DNA of 12,267 nucleotides, taken from assembly GCA_050747825.1 (NCBI GenBank), contig JBOGJG010000307.1, positions 1 through 12,267 of the forward strand, given 5' to 3'. Position numbers and translations under genes: made by a program. The notes under the pieces were generated by a model, which saw only the letters and a program-made list of their open reading frames with translations, ran no database searches and had not been told where the DNA came from. This stretch comes from JBOGJG01 sp050747825. Its GTDB lineage: Bacteria; Acidobacteriota; UBA6911; RPQK01; JBOGJG01. Shown one piece after another: positions 1-5,741 of the stretch. Numbering within the stretch: position 1 is the first letter of the stretch; every line of letters starts with the position of its first letter.

Positions 1-143
1 GACTCACCCTGCGCAGCTCACCGTTAGGGCCAGCCGCGGTAACCCGCCATCGCCGCAGGCTGGTTTGGCTCCACTGGTGCGTCTGTTCGTCGTCTGTGCC
101 TGGCCTCGTCGGTCTGCTAAAAGAGGACCGAGGGCGTTATAGA

Positions 144-1475
144 ATGACTGTTGCCGACAAGCTCCGCACCAAAGGCGCTACCGAGAAGGACGCATCCGTC
201 TTGATCGGCGACACGGGGTACGACTTGCCGATGCGCAAGGGCACGTTAGGTCCGGAAGTGGTCGACGTCAGCACCCTTTACCAAGACACAGGCTGCTTCA
301 CCTACGACCCCGGCTTCACCTCCACGGCAAGCTGCGAGTCGAGGATCACGTTCATCGACTTCGACGAGGGGATCGTACTCTATCGCGGTTATCAGATCGA
401 AAAACTCGCCGAGCAAAGCACCTTTCTTGAAACATGTTACCTCTTGCTCTACGGCGAGCTGCCGACTGGCCAACAGCACGAGGCGTTTGAAGACCGCATC
501 GTCAAGCACACCATGGTGCATGAGCAACTGACCCGGTTCTACTCCGGCTTCCGCCGCGACGCGCATCCCATGGCGATCATGGTCGGCGTGGTCGGGGCGC
601 TCTCGGCGTTCTATCACGACTCGCTCGATATCAAGGATCCGGTACAGCGTGAGATGGCGAGTATCCGCATGATCGGAAAAATGCCGACGATTGCAGCCAT
701 GGCTTACAAATATTCCGTCGGCCAGTCGTTCATCTATCCAAGGAATGAGCTGACGTACTCGGCGAATTTCTTGCATATGTGCTTTGCCGTGCAGGGCAAC
801 GAATACGAGGTCGACCCCGCTCTCGCCAGCGCCATGAGGCGGATCTTTATTCTCCATGCTGACCACGCGCAGAGCGCTTCGACTTCCACTGTACGCCTCG
901 CTGGGTCGTCGGGAGCGAACCCCTACGCCTGCGTCTCAGCCGGCATCGCCTCTCTGTGGGGCCCTGTGCACGGCGGCGCCAACGAGGCGGTGCTGATGAT
1001 GTTGCAGGAGATCGGCTCAATCGACCGCATTCCGGAATACATCAAGCGCGCCAAGGACAAGAACGATCCGTTCCGATTCATTGGTTTCGGCTATCGCGTT
1101 TACACGAACTACGACCCAAGAGCGAAAATCATGGAGAAGGCCTGCCACGAAGTGCTCGAAACTGTAGGCCAGCACCATCGCGAGGATCCGATCCTCAAGG
1201 TTGCGCTTGAGCTCGAACGCATCGCGCTCTCCGATGACTACTTCATCGAGAATAAGCTCCATCCCAACATCGACTTCTATTCGGCGATCACCCTGAAGAC
1301 GCTCGGCTTCCCGACGGACATGTTCACGGTAGTGTACGCCATCGCCCGCACGGTGGGCTGGATTGCGCAGTGGAAAGAGATGCTCGACGATTCCTCACAG
1401 CGCATCGGCAGGCCGCGCCAGCTCTATACAGGCGCCGCCGAGCGCACCTATGTGCCGATGGAAGCGCGATCCTAG
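144..1475 (+). CDS. gltA: Citrate synthase (type II, GltA-like) with a substituted catalytic histidine
   Basis: The 443-residue product matches hexameric bacterial citrate synthases along its whole length; the family condenses oxaloacetate and acetyl-CoA in the cytoplasm. Visible landmarks are the DPGFTSTASCES segment, HDSLD, HADHAQSASTSTVR (residues 238-251), GPVHGGANEA with catalytic His276, NYDPR with Arg326, HPNIDFYS with catalytic Asp377, ARTVGW and RPRQLYTG. By spacing, His276, Tyr317 and Asp377 correspond to E. coli His264, His305 and Asp362, so the second catalytic histidine (usual GFGHRVY) is Tyr in GFGYRVY. The usual HEQNAST is also HAQSAST. The ATG at 144 is chosen over an upstream in-frame codon at 96 because GAGGG lies nine bases before it and the protein then begins like other GltA proteins. 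The gene stands alone. The family assignment is firm; whether it is an active citrate synthase is open, and it may be a second, diverged copy. Confidence 0.95.
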   Translation: MTVADKLRTKGATEKDASVLIGDTGYDLPMRKGTLGPEVVDVSTLYQDTGCFTYDPGFTSTASCESRITFIDFDEGIVLYRGYQIEKLAEQSTFLETCYLLLYGELPTGQQHEAFEDRIVKHTMVHEQLTRFYSGFRRDAHPMAIMVGVVGALSAFYHDSLDIKDPVQREMASIRMIGKMPTIAAMAYKYSVGQSFIYPRNELTYSANFLHMCFAVQGNEYEVDPALASAMRRIFILHADHAQSASTSTVRLAGSSGANPYACVSAGIASLWGPVHGGANEAVLMMLQEIGSIDRIPEYIKRAKDKNDPFRFIGFGYRVYTNYDPRAKIMEKACHEVLETVGQHHREDPILKVALELERIALSDDYFIENKLHPNIDFYSAITLKTLGFPTDMFTVVYAIARTVGWIAQWKEMLDDSSQRIGRPRQLYTGAAERTYVPMEARS

Positions 1476-1580
1476 GCGACACGAGGCGTCAGAGCATTCC
1501 CTTGTCTGGAAGGTGCCACCAACGAAAACTAACTTGCCTCGGCTTTGCGGAGGGAGAAAGTCTGAATGGCCCTGGCCGGA

Positions 1581-1739
1581 TCAGCTGAAGGAGTCCTCTA
1601 GCTCGATGCGCTCGGCCGTAAGTCGGCAATTGGTAGCGAGCCTGCGAAACGCTGCAGCGAGCACCGGGTCTTGCGCTTCCTCGGCAAGCCGCTCGTAATT
1701 CTCTGCTCTCTCGAAATAGTCGCTCTCGGGACCGGCCAT
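1581..1739 (-). CDS. 52-residue acidic helical protein, unknown function
   Basis: This short reading frame starts MAGPESDYFERAENYERLAE and ends with a TGA at 1581. An AAGGAG ribosome binding site sits nine bases before the ATG. The sequence is rich in Glu, Ala and Arg, has no Pro after residue 25, and is predicted by eye to form two helices (YFERAENYERLAEEA and AAAFRRLATNCRLTAERI). Small proteins with this E-Y-x-R-L-A-E-E-A pattern are common hypothetical proteins in rhizobia. It lies convergent to the citrate synthase gene, 105 bases beyond its stop. No function can be assigned; the reading frame and ribosome binding site make it a likely real gene. Confidence 0.7.
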   Translation of the reverse strand: MAGPESDYFERAENYERLAEEAQDPVLAAAFRRLATNCRLTAERIELEDSFS

Positions 1740-2131
1740 GATGGGGCTCTCCTTTTTGCGCCCATCAATGCTCCGCGACAGGCCTGTGACTAGCTCCTAG
1801 CGAAATAGGTAAAACCCTGGGTAAACGGTCCGCCCAGCAGGAACTTGCAAACGCTCTGGTCAAGCGTTGGAGCCAGAGCGAGAACCCCGCCTGCTGATCC
1901 AGGCGACTAACTCAAGATGCTTCTGCACAAAGCGAGCTTACGAACACGCTACCGAGAAGCACTATTATCTGAAGCGAAGAGCCGGTCGTCCAAGCGCGCG
2001 CTAATGTCCCACCGTGGCCAGCCTGCAACTCTGCCTCTGTTTCTGAAAGATCCTGTTTGATCTCTCCTTTGGAGTCCCGCCAAGGGGGATTACACTTATC
2101 CCTGCGGCTTAAAACCAAATTGGGGGCACTC
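1740..2131. other. Intergenic region between divergent small genes
   Basis: About 390 bases separate the leftward 52-codon gene and the rightward GlsB-type gene. No convincing protein is seen in any frame. A GGAAC at 1840-1844 is followed by CGTT at 1865-1868, but the 20-base spacing is too long for a sigma-EcfG promoter. The ribosome binding site of the leftward gene lies at the left edge. Promoters for both genes should be here, but none is recognised. Confidence 0.5.
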
Positions 2132-2395
2132 ATGTCAGCACAAGAACTTCTCGTCATTTTGCTTGTCGGCCTGATTGCCGGCTGGCTCGCTGGAATAATC
2201 GTGCGGGGGACCGGCTACGGTCTCGTTGCCGACATCGCCATCGGGATCGTGGGTGCGCTAATCGGCAGTTGGTTATTACCTGAATTGGGCATTCACCTCG
2301 GCAGTGGCATCGTTGCCGCGATCATCTCAGCCACGATTGGTGCTCTGTTGCTGTTGCTTATTCTTCGGCTCGCTTATGGCCGCGGGCGGTGGTGA
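2132..2395 (+). CDS. GlsB/YeaQ/YmgE family (transglycosylase-associated) small membrane protein
   Basis: The 87-residue product begins MSAQELLVILLVGLIAGWLA and has three hydrophobic segments, roughly residues 5-24, 31-51 and 56-80, separated by Gly-rich turns (GIIVRGTGYG, GIVGALIG, GSGIVAAIISATIGA), ending in the basic tail RLAYGRGRW. The hydrophobic pattern, the GWLAG...G.G.G...D..IGI.GA..G motif and the length fit the GlsB/YeaQ/YmgE family of inner-membrane proteins, which are often stress-induced but have no defined biochemical role. The ATG at 2132 is preferred because GGGGG precedes it by five bases; longer starts from 2057 would add an atypical hydrophilic leader. It appears to be a single-gene unit. 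Confidence 0.88.
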   Translation: MSAQELLVILLVGLIAGWLAGIIVRGTGYGLVADIAIGIVGALIGSWLLPELGIHLGSGIVAAIISATIGALLLLLILRLAYGRGRW

Positions 2396-2469
2396 GCGCC
2401 TAAAGGCAATTGCTTGCGTGCAAAACTGAAAGGGGATTACGCCAGTAAAGACTAGAGCCAGCCAAGCCG

Positions 2470-2742
2470 ATGCGCGGGAGGGAAGTTATCCTGCTCCCCG
2501 CCGGAGGAACATCGGTGCATGTCGCGATCGGGACTGGCGCCATCGCGGTTGCTCTGAACGCCGCCTTTGGTCTTGCTGGGCATACGCGTCTTGGCACTGT
2601 GAAATGGCCATGCGCGCTCGTCTTTGCCGCAAGCGGAGCCGCTGGCGCTCTGGTTGGTGCCGTTCTCGGCAAGGCCATCGATGGCATGCAACTCCTCGCA
2701 CTGTTCGGCCTTGTCTTGATCGCTGTCGGTCTCAGTCGGCGA
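2470..2742 (+). pseudogene. Remnant of a TauE/SafE family (sulfite/sulfonate exporter-like) permease
   Basis: The frame encodes a stretch typical of TauE/SafE membrane permeases: SVHVAIGTGAIAVALNAAFG, then LAGHTRLGTVKWP, CALVFAASGAAGALVGAVLGKAIDG, and LLALFGLVLIAVGL. Full family members have about 250 residues or more and begin with a GxGGG-type membrane segment; here only about 85 residues remain. The fragment is cut at the left just before SVHVAIG. At the right, similarity stops near 2740, where the frame runs into the stop of the leftward solute-binding gene. I infer a gene truncated at both ends by rearrangement. The nominal open frame continues to 2856, but that part is the antisense of the neighbour and should not be read as protein. 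Confidence 0.6.
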
Positions 2743-3528
2743 TCAGTTCTTGGCCTGGTCCTTGTCCCACGCGGTCGTCGCCTCGTTCAGCATTGCGTCG
2801 AAGCTGCCGTCAGTCGTCATCTCCGTGATCCCCTGGCCGAAATCCGCAGCCAATGAGCTACACGGCGACTCCTTGGAGAGGGCGACGAACATCTCGGCGG
2901 TGAGCAACGCCTGATCGAGCGCGACCACCTGGTCCTTCAGTCCGCTTGCGGCCGCCTCGGCCAGACCGGGATAGTAGCCGGCGATCAGGTAGTCGGCCTT
3001 GCCCGCCAGAAGCTGGTCGAAGGCGTCGTCAATGCCGTCGGTACGCGTGACGTCGAGCTTGTCGTTCATGAAGGCATCGAACGCGTCGCCGTAGCTCTCC
3101 CCCTTGTTGGTGACTCCCTTCTTGCCGATCAGATCGTCCCGGCCGGTGAAGGGGAACTCCTTGCCCTTGACCACGAAGACCGCCACGTCGTCGTACATAA
3201 AGGCGGGTTGGACATAGTCGAGGTAGCCGGCGCGGGCTTCGTTGTAGTAGATGCCGAAGATGAGGTCGGCCTTACCCTCGCGCGCCGCCTCCTGCGCCTC
3301 TTCCCAAGATCCCATGTATTTCGACTCGAGCGGCACATCGAGCTTCTTGGCGATGGCCGCGACTAGGTCGGGCGCGGCGCCGACGATGTTGTCGCCCTCC
3401 TTGAAGGCGATGACGGGATATTGCGGATGGCCTGTCGCCGTGATCTTCGCGCAATCGTCGGCGGCGAAGGCGGCAGTGCCCGCGAGCGCCTGGGTCGCGA
3501 ACACACTCAAGAAGAGCAATCTTCTCAT
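2743..3528 (-). CDS. Periplasmic amino-acid-type solute-binding protein (family 3)
   Basis: The 261-residue product carries a signal peptide (MRRLLFLSVFA...AAFA, cleavage expected before ADDCAK) and then a family 3 extracellular solute-binding fold: IAFKEGDNIVGAAPDLVAAI, a Trp-Glu region, ADLIFGIYYNEARAGYLDYV (usual site of the carboxylate-binding Arg), GKKGVTNKGESYGDAF, TDGIDDAFDQLLAGKADYLI and a C-terminal lobe. Two cysteines (CAKIT near the mature N-terminus and SPCSS near the C-terminus) could form a disulfide in the periplasm. AGGA lies nine bases before the ATG. It follows the 98-codon gene by 13 bases, so the two are likely co-transcribed. No permease or ATPase gene is next to it, so it is an orphan binding protein; it could feed a distant ABC transporter or act as a sensor. 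The ligand cannot be read from the sequence. Confidence 0.87.
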   Translation of the reverse strand: MRRLLFLSVFATQALAGTAAFAADDCAKITATGHPQYPVIAFKEGDNIVGAAPDLVAAIAKKLDVPLESKYMGSWEEAQEAAREGKADLIFGIYYNEARAGYLDYVQPAFMYDDVAVFVVKGKEFPFTGRDDLIGKKGVTNKGESYGDAFDAFMNDKLDVTRTDGIDDAFDQLLAGKADYLIAGYYPGLAEAAASGLKDQVVALDQALLTAEMFVALSKESPCSSLAADFGQGITEMTTDGSFDAMLNEATTAWDKDQAKN

Positions 3529-3541
3529 GGTCGGATATCCT

Positions 3542-3838
3542 TCACCGCTTCATCTGCGCTTTGATGCGATCCACTTCGGCCTGCGAGATTTTTCCGGCCT
3601 GCACCAGAGCTTGCACGCAAGCCGGCGACAGGCTCGGACCCGCCTTCTTCATGCAAAGGTTCAGTGCGGAGGTTTGCAGCCCATAGTCCCCGCAGAACTT
3701 CTTGTAATCGTTGGCGCAATTGTTCTGCATGCCCTTGGTGATAGTCCCTGCCTGCGACCAGACGGGCGAAGGTGCCGAGCCGGCGAAACCGAGGATCAGA
3801 ACGAAGAAGGTAATCGTCGCTGCGCGATGGCACGTCAT
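3542..3838 (-). CDS. Small exported four-cysteine protein, unknown function
   Basis: The 98-residue product has an N-terminal signal peptide (hydrophobic ITFFVLILGFAGSA, cleavage likely near VWS-QA). The mature part contains four cysteines in the pattern C-x7-C-x12-C-x11-C (NNCANDYKKFCGDYG, LNLCMKKAG, LSPACVQAL), then a short charged helix ending KAQMKR. The spacing and the LSPAC motif resemble the cysteine-rich repeat found in small secreted proteobacterial proteins, which probably forms two disulfides. GGAGG sits seven bases before the ATG, an excellent start. It is the first gene of a leftward pair with the solute-binding protein, so the two may act together in the periplasm; that link is inference. 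Confidence 0.8.
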   Translation of the reverse strand: MTCHRAATITFFVLILGFAGSAPSPVWSQAGTITKGMQNNCANDYKKFCGDYGLQTSALNLCMKKAGPSLSPACVQALVQAGKISQAEVDRIKAQMKR

Positions 3839-4198
3839 CCACGTCCCTCCTTTTGTTCGGAGCTAGGTTTTATCACGCTTGGATCGCATCGGCACGTGCG
3901 ATGGTCAGTTGCCTTGCGAGCCGCCCAGCACGTAGCCCACCAGGCTCTCAGCGCCGCGTCTCTTTGACTCAGCCCTCTGCCTTGGGCAAAATTAAATTAG
4001 CATGTTCATTACCACAGGGAGGAAGAGCGCTCCAGGACTTTGCCTTCGTTTGCTGAGCAAGCACCTCGCTGCTGAGGACCGCTCATTAGAACAGTGGTTT
4101 TTGGTCGCGATCGGCGACGATCACAAAGTCTAAGAATGCCGTGACCGTCTGCGCCTGAGAAGCCGCCCGATCCTTCGGCCTCGACTCGAGGCTAAGAA
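3839..4198. other. Gene-poor stretch with only weak micro-ORFs
   Basis: About 360 bases lie between the ribosome binding site of the 98-codon gene and the first hairpin repeat. A 43-codon rightward frame (4002-4133, MFITTGRKSAPG... ending IGDDHKV) and a 59-codon leftward frame (4086-4265, ending VIVADRDQKPLF) overlap in opposite directions. Neither has a good ribosome binding site, so at most one can be real. An AT-rich patch (AAAATTAAATTAG, about 3988-4000) stands out in the GC-rich background. No promoter or RNA gene is recognised. Confidence 0.4.
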
Positions 4199-4313
4199 GG
4201 AAGCCCGGCACGTGATGAGCCGGGCTTCCCGGGATACTGGCTTCAACTGTATCCCTATGTGGCATCGAGAATTAGATGTACTCGACCACGTCGATGCCAC
4301 GGGGAGTCAACCT
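4199..4313 (-). repeat. Hairpin repeat unit, copy 1 (three stem-loops)
   Basis: Three perfect stems follow one another: 4199-4209 with 4219-4229 (11 bp, GGAAGCCCGGC), 4231-4237 with 4249-4255 (7 bp, GGGATAC) and 4259-4268 with 4291-4300 (10 bp, GTGGCATCGA). They are followed by CGGGGAGTCAACCT. Copy 2 lies exactly 177 bases to the right. The two copies share 21 of 22 bases at 4292-4313 and 4469-4490, the left arm TGGCATCG, and a GCCCGG terminator-like hairpin. The ninth base pair of the shared stem changes from A-T here to G-C in copy 2, so pairing is kept. Read leftward, the 11-bp stem followed by TTCTTAG looks like a terminator. Confidence 0.7.
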
Positions 4314-4370
4314 GGGGAGGCGGGGAGGGTTCCGGTCCCGTCGCGGCCTAGGAAGCGAAGGCACCAAACC

Positions 4371-4408
4371 AAAAAGGAGCCCGGTCGCCGAGGGAGAAAC
4401 CGGGCTTC
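4371..4408 (-). terminator. Rho-independent terminator, leftward
   Basis: On the minus strand a GC-rich stem (plus positions 4376-4385 paired with 4399-4408; ten pairs including one G-T) with a 13-base loop is followed directly by five T residues (plus 4371-4375). This is a textbook intrinsic terminator for leftward transcription, for example from the 56-codon frame at 4489-4659 or from the repeat unit itself. Confidence 0.75.
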
Positions 4409-4490
4409 TAGGAACTCAATACTCATTTGGCATCGGGGCTGGCGGGGGGATCAGGGGGTGTAGCTCGCCGATGCCACGGGGATTCAACCT
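4376..4490 (-). repeat. Hairpin repeat unit, copy 2
   Basis: This copy has the terminator hairpin at 4376-4408 and the stem TGGCATCGG (4428-4436) paired with CCGATGCCA (4468-4476), enclosing a 31-base loop that on the minus strand is C-rich (runs of five and six C). The conserved flank CGGGGATTCAACCT follows. The middle GGGATAC hairpin of copy 1 has no counterpart here. Conservation of the stem with one compensatory change, while the loops differ fully, points to selection on structure rather than on protein. Confidence 0.65.
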
Positions 4491-4659
4491 AGAGGCGGTA
4501 AGGATGGTCCCCGGGTAGTGTCTCAGTTTGAATGCTGCCCTCACAGAGCACACGCTTCTTGTAAGCGCCGCGCCGTCTAGGCTTAGGCAAGGTCGCATCG
4601 ATCATCTCAGCAAGGTAGCGCGCCTCAGACCAAGAAGCAGGTCGAGGGTCAGGCGCCAA
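4489..4659 (-). CDS. Possible 56-residue basic protein, unknown function
   Basis: A leftward frame opens at a TTG at 4659 and ends with TAG at 4489, inside the conserved flank of repeat copy 2. The product includes PASWSEARYLAEMIDATLPK, then the very basic PRRRGAYKKRV and GSIQTETLPG. The amphipathic first half and basic centre look protein-like, but there is no good ribosome binding site for the TTG and an internal ATG would leave only 38 residues. It lies between the leftward hairpin element at 4667-4748 and the leftward terminator at 4371-4408. It may be a real small gene or the tail of a decayed one. Confidence 0.35.
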   Translation of the reverse strand: MAPDPRPASWSEARYLAEMIDATLPKPRRRGAYKKRVLCEGSIQTETLPGDHPYRL

Positions 4660-4666
4660 GCCTCAC

Positions 4667-4748
4667 GAAGAAGCCCCGAACAGGGACGAACGGGGCTTCT
4701 TCTGTTCCTTTGGGGGGAACAAGGTGACGGGAGGGTTTTTCCGTCACC
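4667..4748 (-). ncRNA. Three-hairpin element, inverted copy A
   Basis: Read on the minus strand this holds hairpin 1 (4741-4748 with 4723-4730, GGTGACGG stem, ten-base loop AAAAACCCTC), hairpin 2 (GTTCC...GGAAC, 4704-4720) and hairpin 3 (12-bp perfect stem GAAGAAGCCCCG, 4667-4678 with 4691-4702). The same three hairpins with nearly the same spacers recur on the plus strand at 7394-7472. Hairpin 1 has a compensatory C-G to T-A change between copies and both loops contain CCCTC. I infer a conserved structured RNA or structured DNA repeat. There is no T run after hairpin 3 on the minus strand, so termination leftward is less certain; read rightward it is followed by a T-rich tract. Confidence 0.55.
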
Positions 4749-4870
4749 AGGGGGGAACACGTCAATTTTCCCCGAGGGTCCAAGCTGGTTGCGGGTAGTG
4801 GGCCCACTTTGATTGTGGCACCCGGCAGGTGGCCCTAGAAACGGGACCTTCCAAGTCCCATACTGGAGTC

Positions 4871-5065
4871 ATGGAAGAGACCGTCAAAGTTTATGCCTTC
4901 GAGGTGTGGAACCGGGAAAAAAGTGCATACACCATGCGGTGGCACAAAAGGCCCGCTGATCGAATTTCCTACTTCCGGTGGGCCCGAATTATTCCGGGCA
5001 CCGAAGAGACCGTTGACCGGTCGAAGTTGGACCAACATGGACGGTATCACCCCTTCTATGTCTGA
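4871..5065 (+). CDS. 64-residue hypothetical protein
   Basis: The product begins MEETVKVYAFEVWNREKSAY and ends with TEETVDRSKLDQHGRYHPFY and a final Val. The pattern K-V-Y-x-F-E-V-W near the start, then R-x-x-x-I-x-G-T-E-x-x-V-D, resembles small conserved hypothetical proteins of rhizobia, known only from memory of the pattern. The ATG at 4871 is chosen because similarity begins there, although GGAG is only two bases upstream; a GTG at 4829 would add 14 residues. A tiny 18-codon frame (5058-5114) starts inside its stop region, and the 58-codon gene follows, so these may be one rightward unit. No function is recognised. Confidence 0.6.
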   Translation: MEETVKVYAFEVWNREKSAYTMRWHKRPADRISYFRWARIIPGTEETVDRSKLDQHGRYHPFYV

Positions 5066-5118
5066 CCAGAAGCACCCCAAGCCTCACGCCGAACAGCGAT
5101 TAGATTTGTGGTAGTCCC

Positions 5119-5295
5119 ATGGATCCCCACAAGACCGCCTTGGAGCGGGCATTCGAGCTGGTGGAATCCGGCAATGCTGCATCGATTGATGAAATCCGGC
5201 GCATCCTGAATTCTGAGGGTTATTTCGCACACCAAGTAACCGGTGCCATCCTTCTCGCCCAGCTCCGTAATCTCATTCAGGAAGCAAAAAAGTGA
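5119..5295 (+). CDS. 58-residue hypothetical protein
   Basis: The product starts MDPHKTALERAFELVESGNA, continues ASIDEIRRILNSEGYFAHQV and ends TGAILLAQLRNLIQEAKK. It has two helices joined by a turn around SEGY, in the style of a small helix-turn-helix-like domain: the S-I-D-E-I-R-R-x-L-x-x-E-G-Y pattern is like small DNA-binding or partner-binding proteins. This pattern recurs in alphaproteobacterial hypothetical proteins, as I recall. No clear ribosome binding site precedes the ATG, so translation may be coupled to the upstream small frame that stops at 5114. Function unknown. Confidence 0.7.
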   Translation: MDPHKTALERAFELVESGNAASIDEIRRILNSEGYFAHQVTGAILLAQLRNLIQEAKK

Positions 5296-5317
5296 GCTAG
5301 GCCCATAAGGAGATCGA

Positions 5318-5336
5318 GGGCGCCGACCGAAGCCGA
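5318..5336. repeat. 19-bp direct repeat shared with the DUF429 terminator
   Basis: GGGCGCCGACCGAAGCCGA at 5318-5336 is identical to 6017-6035. At 6017 it forms most of an intrinsic terminator; here the matching right arm is missing, leaving only a short UUCG-capped stem. It lies between the stops of the convergent genes ending at 5295 and 5367. Confidence 0.85.
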
Positions 5337-5366
5337 TATATTTCGGAATCATTCGAAGCTCTCCGC

Positions 5367-5540
5367 CTAAAGGCGGCCTACGCGGAGCGCGATTAGCTCG
5401 TCTTCAATTGCTGCCTCTACGGCGTCGGCTTCTTTGGGAGTAAGCGTCCTCCCGCGTAGCGAGTTCAGCGTGTTCAACAATTCCTTTCGCGCCTTCTCAA
5501 GGCGCGCTTCCTTATCATCTTGCTCGCCTTTGTGGGTCAT
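5367..5540 (-). CDS. 57-residue charged helical hypothetical protein
   Basis: The product starts MTHKGEQDDKEARLEKARKE, continues LLNTLNSLRGRTLTPKEADA and ends with an acidic helix (VEAAIEDELIALRVGRL). The high content of Glu, Lys, Arg and Ala with Leu at helix-like spacing suggests two amphipathic helices or a short coiled coil. The stop codon sits in a perfect inverted repeat (CCGCC at 5363-5367, GGCGG at 5372-5376, loop TAAA), which could end the transcript or limit decay. It is convergent with the 58-codon gene at 5119-5295. The ribosome binding site is weak (GGTGG six bases upstream). Function unknown. Confidence 0.6.
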   Translation of the reverse strand: MTHKGEQDDKEARLEKARKELLNTLNSLRGRTLTPKEADAVEAAIEDELIALRVGRL

Positions 5541-5578
5541 AGCTCGCCACCAATTGTGGATACTGCACCCTCTGAGGG

Positions 5579-5741
5579 CTAACCGGCCCGCGCCTCAATT
5601 AGTGCCTGCACATGCGCGGAATACATGCGCGGAATAGAAGTCGCTCATGGCGATAACCTTGTGATCGGGGCCGAGATAGCCCTGAATGAGAGCATGGGTT
5701 GTAGCCCGCGCCTCGGCGTCCATACGGGCTTTAGACTCCAC
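5579..5741 (-). pseudogene. Small gene frameshifted by a 13-bp tandem duplication
   Basis: A leftward frame begins at a GTG at 5741 (or ATG at 5723) and reads RMDAEARATTHALIQGYLGP, then DHKVIAMSDFYSAHV. An exact 13-base duplication (plus strand 5610-5622 and 5623-5635) then throws it out of frame, giving FRACAGTN and a stop at 5595. Removing one copy restores AHVQALIEARAG and a stop at 5579, a far more natural C-terminus. Either the gene is disrupted or the duplication switches its end. It overlaps the end of the upstream 87-codon gene, with GAGGGAG just before the GTG, so the pair look translationally coupled. Function unknown. Confidence 0.6.
5610..5635. repeat. Exact 13-bp tandem duplication
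   Basis: ACATGCGCGGAAT occurs twice back to back (5610-5622 and 5623-5635). The unit length is not a multiple of three and it lies inside a leftward small gene, changing its reading frame. Confidence 0.95.

Noticed and set aside
246..866. Long 206-codon open frame on the minus strand inside the citrate synthase gene
   Set aside because: It is the antisense shadow of a clear GltA coding region and its translation resembles no protein family.
1840..1868. GGAAC...CGTT as a second sigma-EcfG promoter
   Set aside because: The spacing is 20 bases, outside the 16-17 allowed.
3251..3967. 238-codon plus-strand frame across the solute-binding and four-cysteine genes
   Set aside because: It is antisense to two well-supported genes with signal peptides and ribosome binding sites.
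4002..4265. Overlapping micro-ORFs on opposite strands (43 and 59 codons)
   Set aside because: Neither has a ribosome binding site or family pattern, and the leftward one runs through the hairpin repeat.
4199..4490. CRISPR array
   Set aside because: Only two units, with structured rather than spacer-like intervals, and no cas genes.
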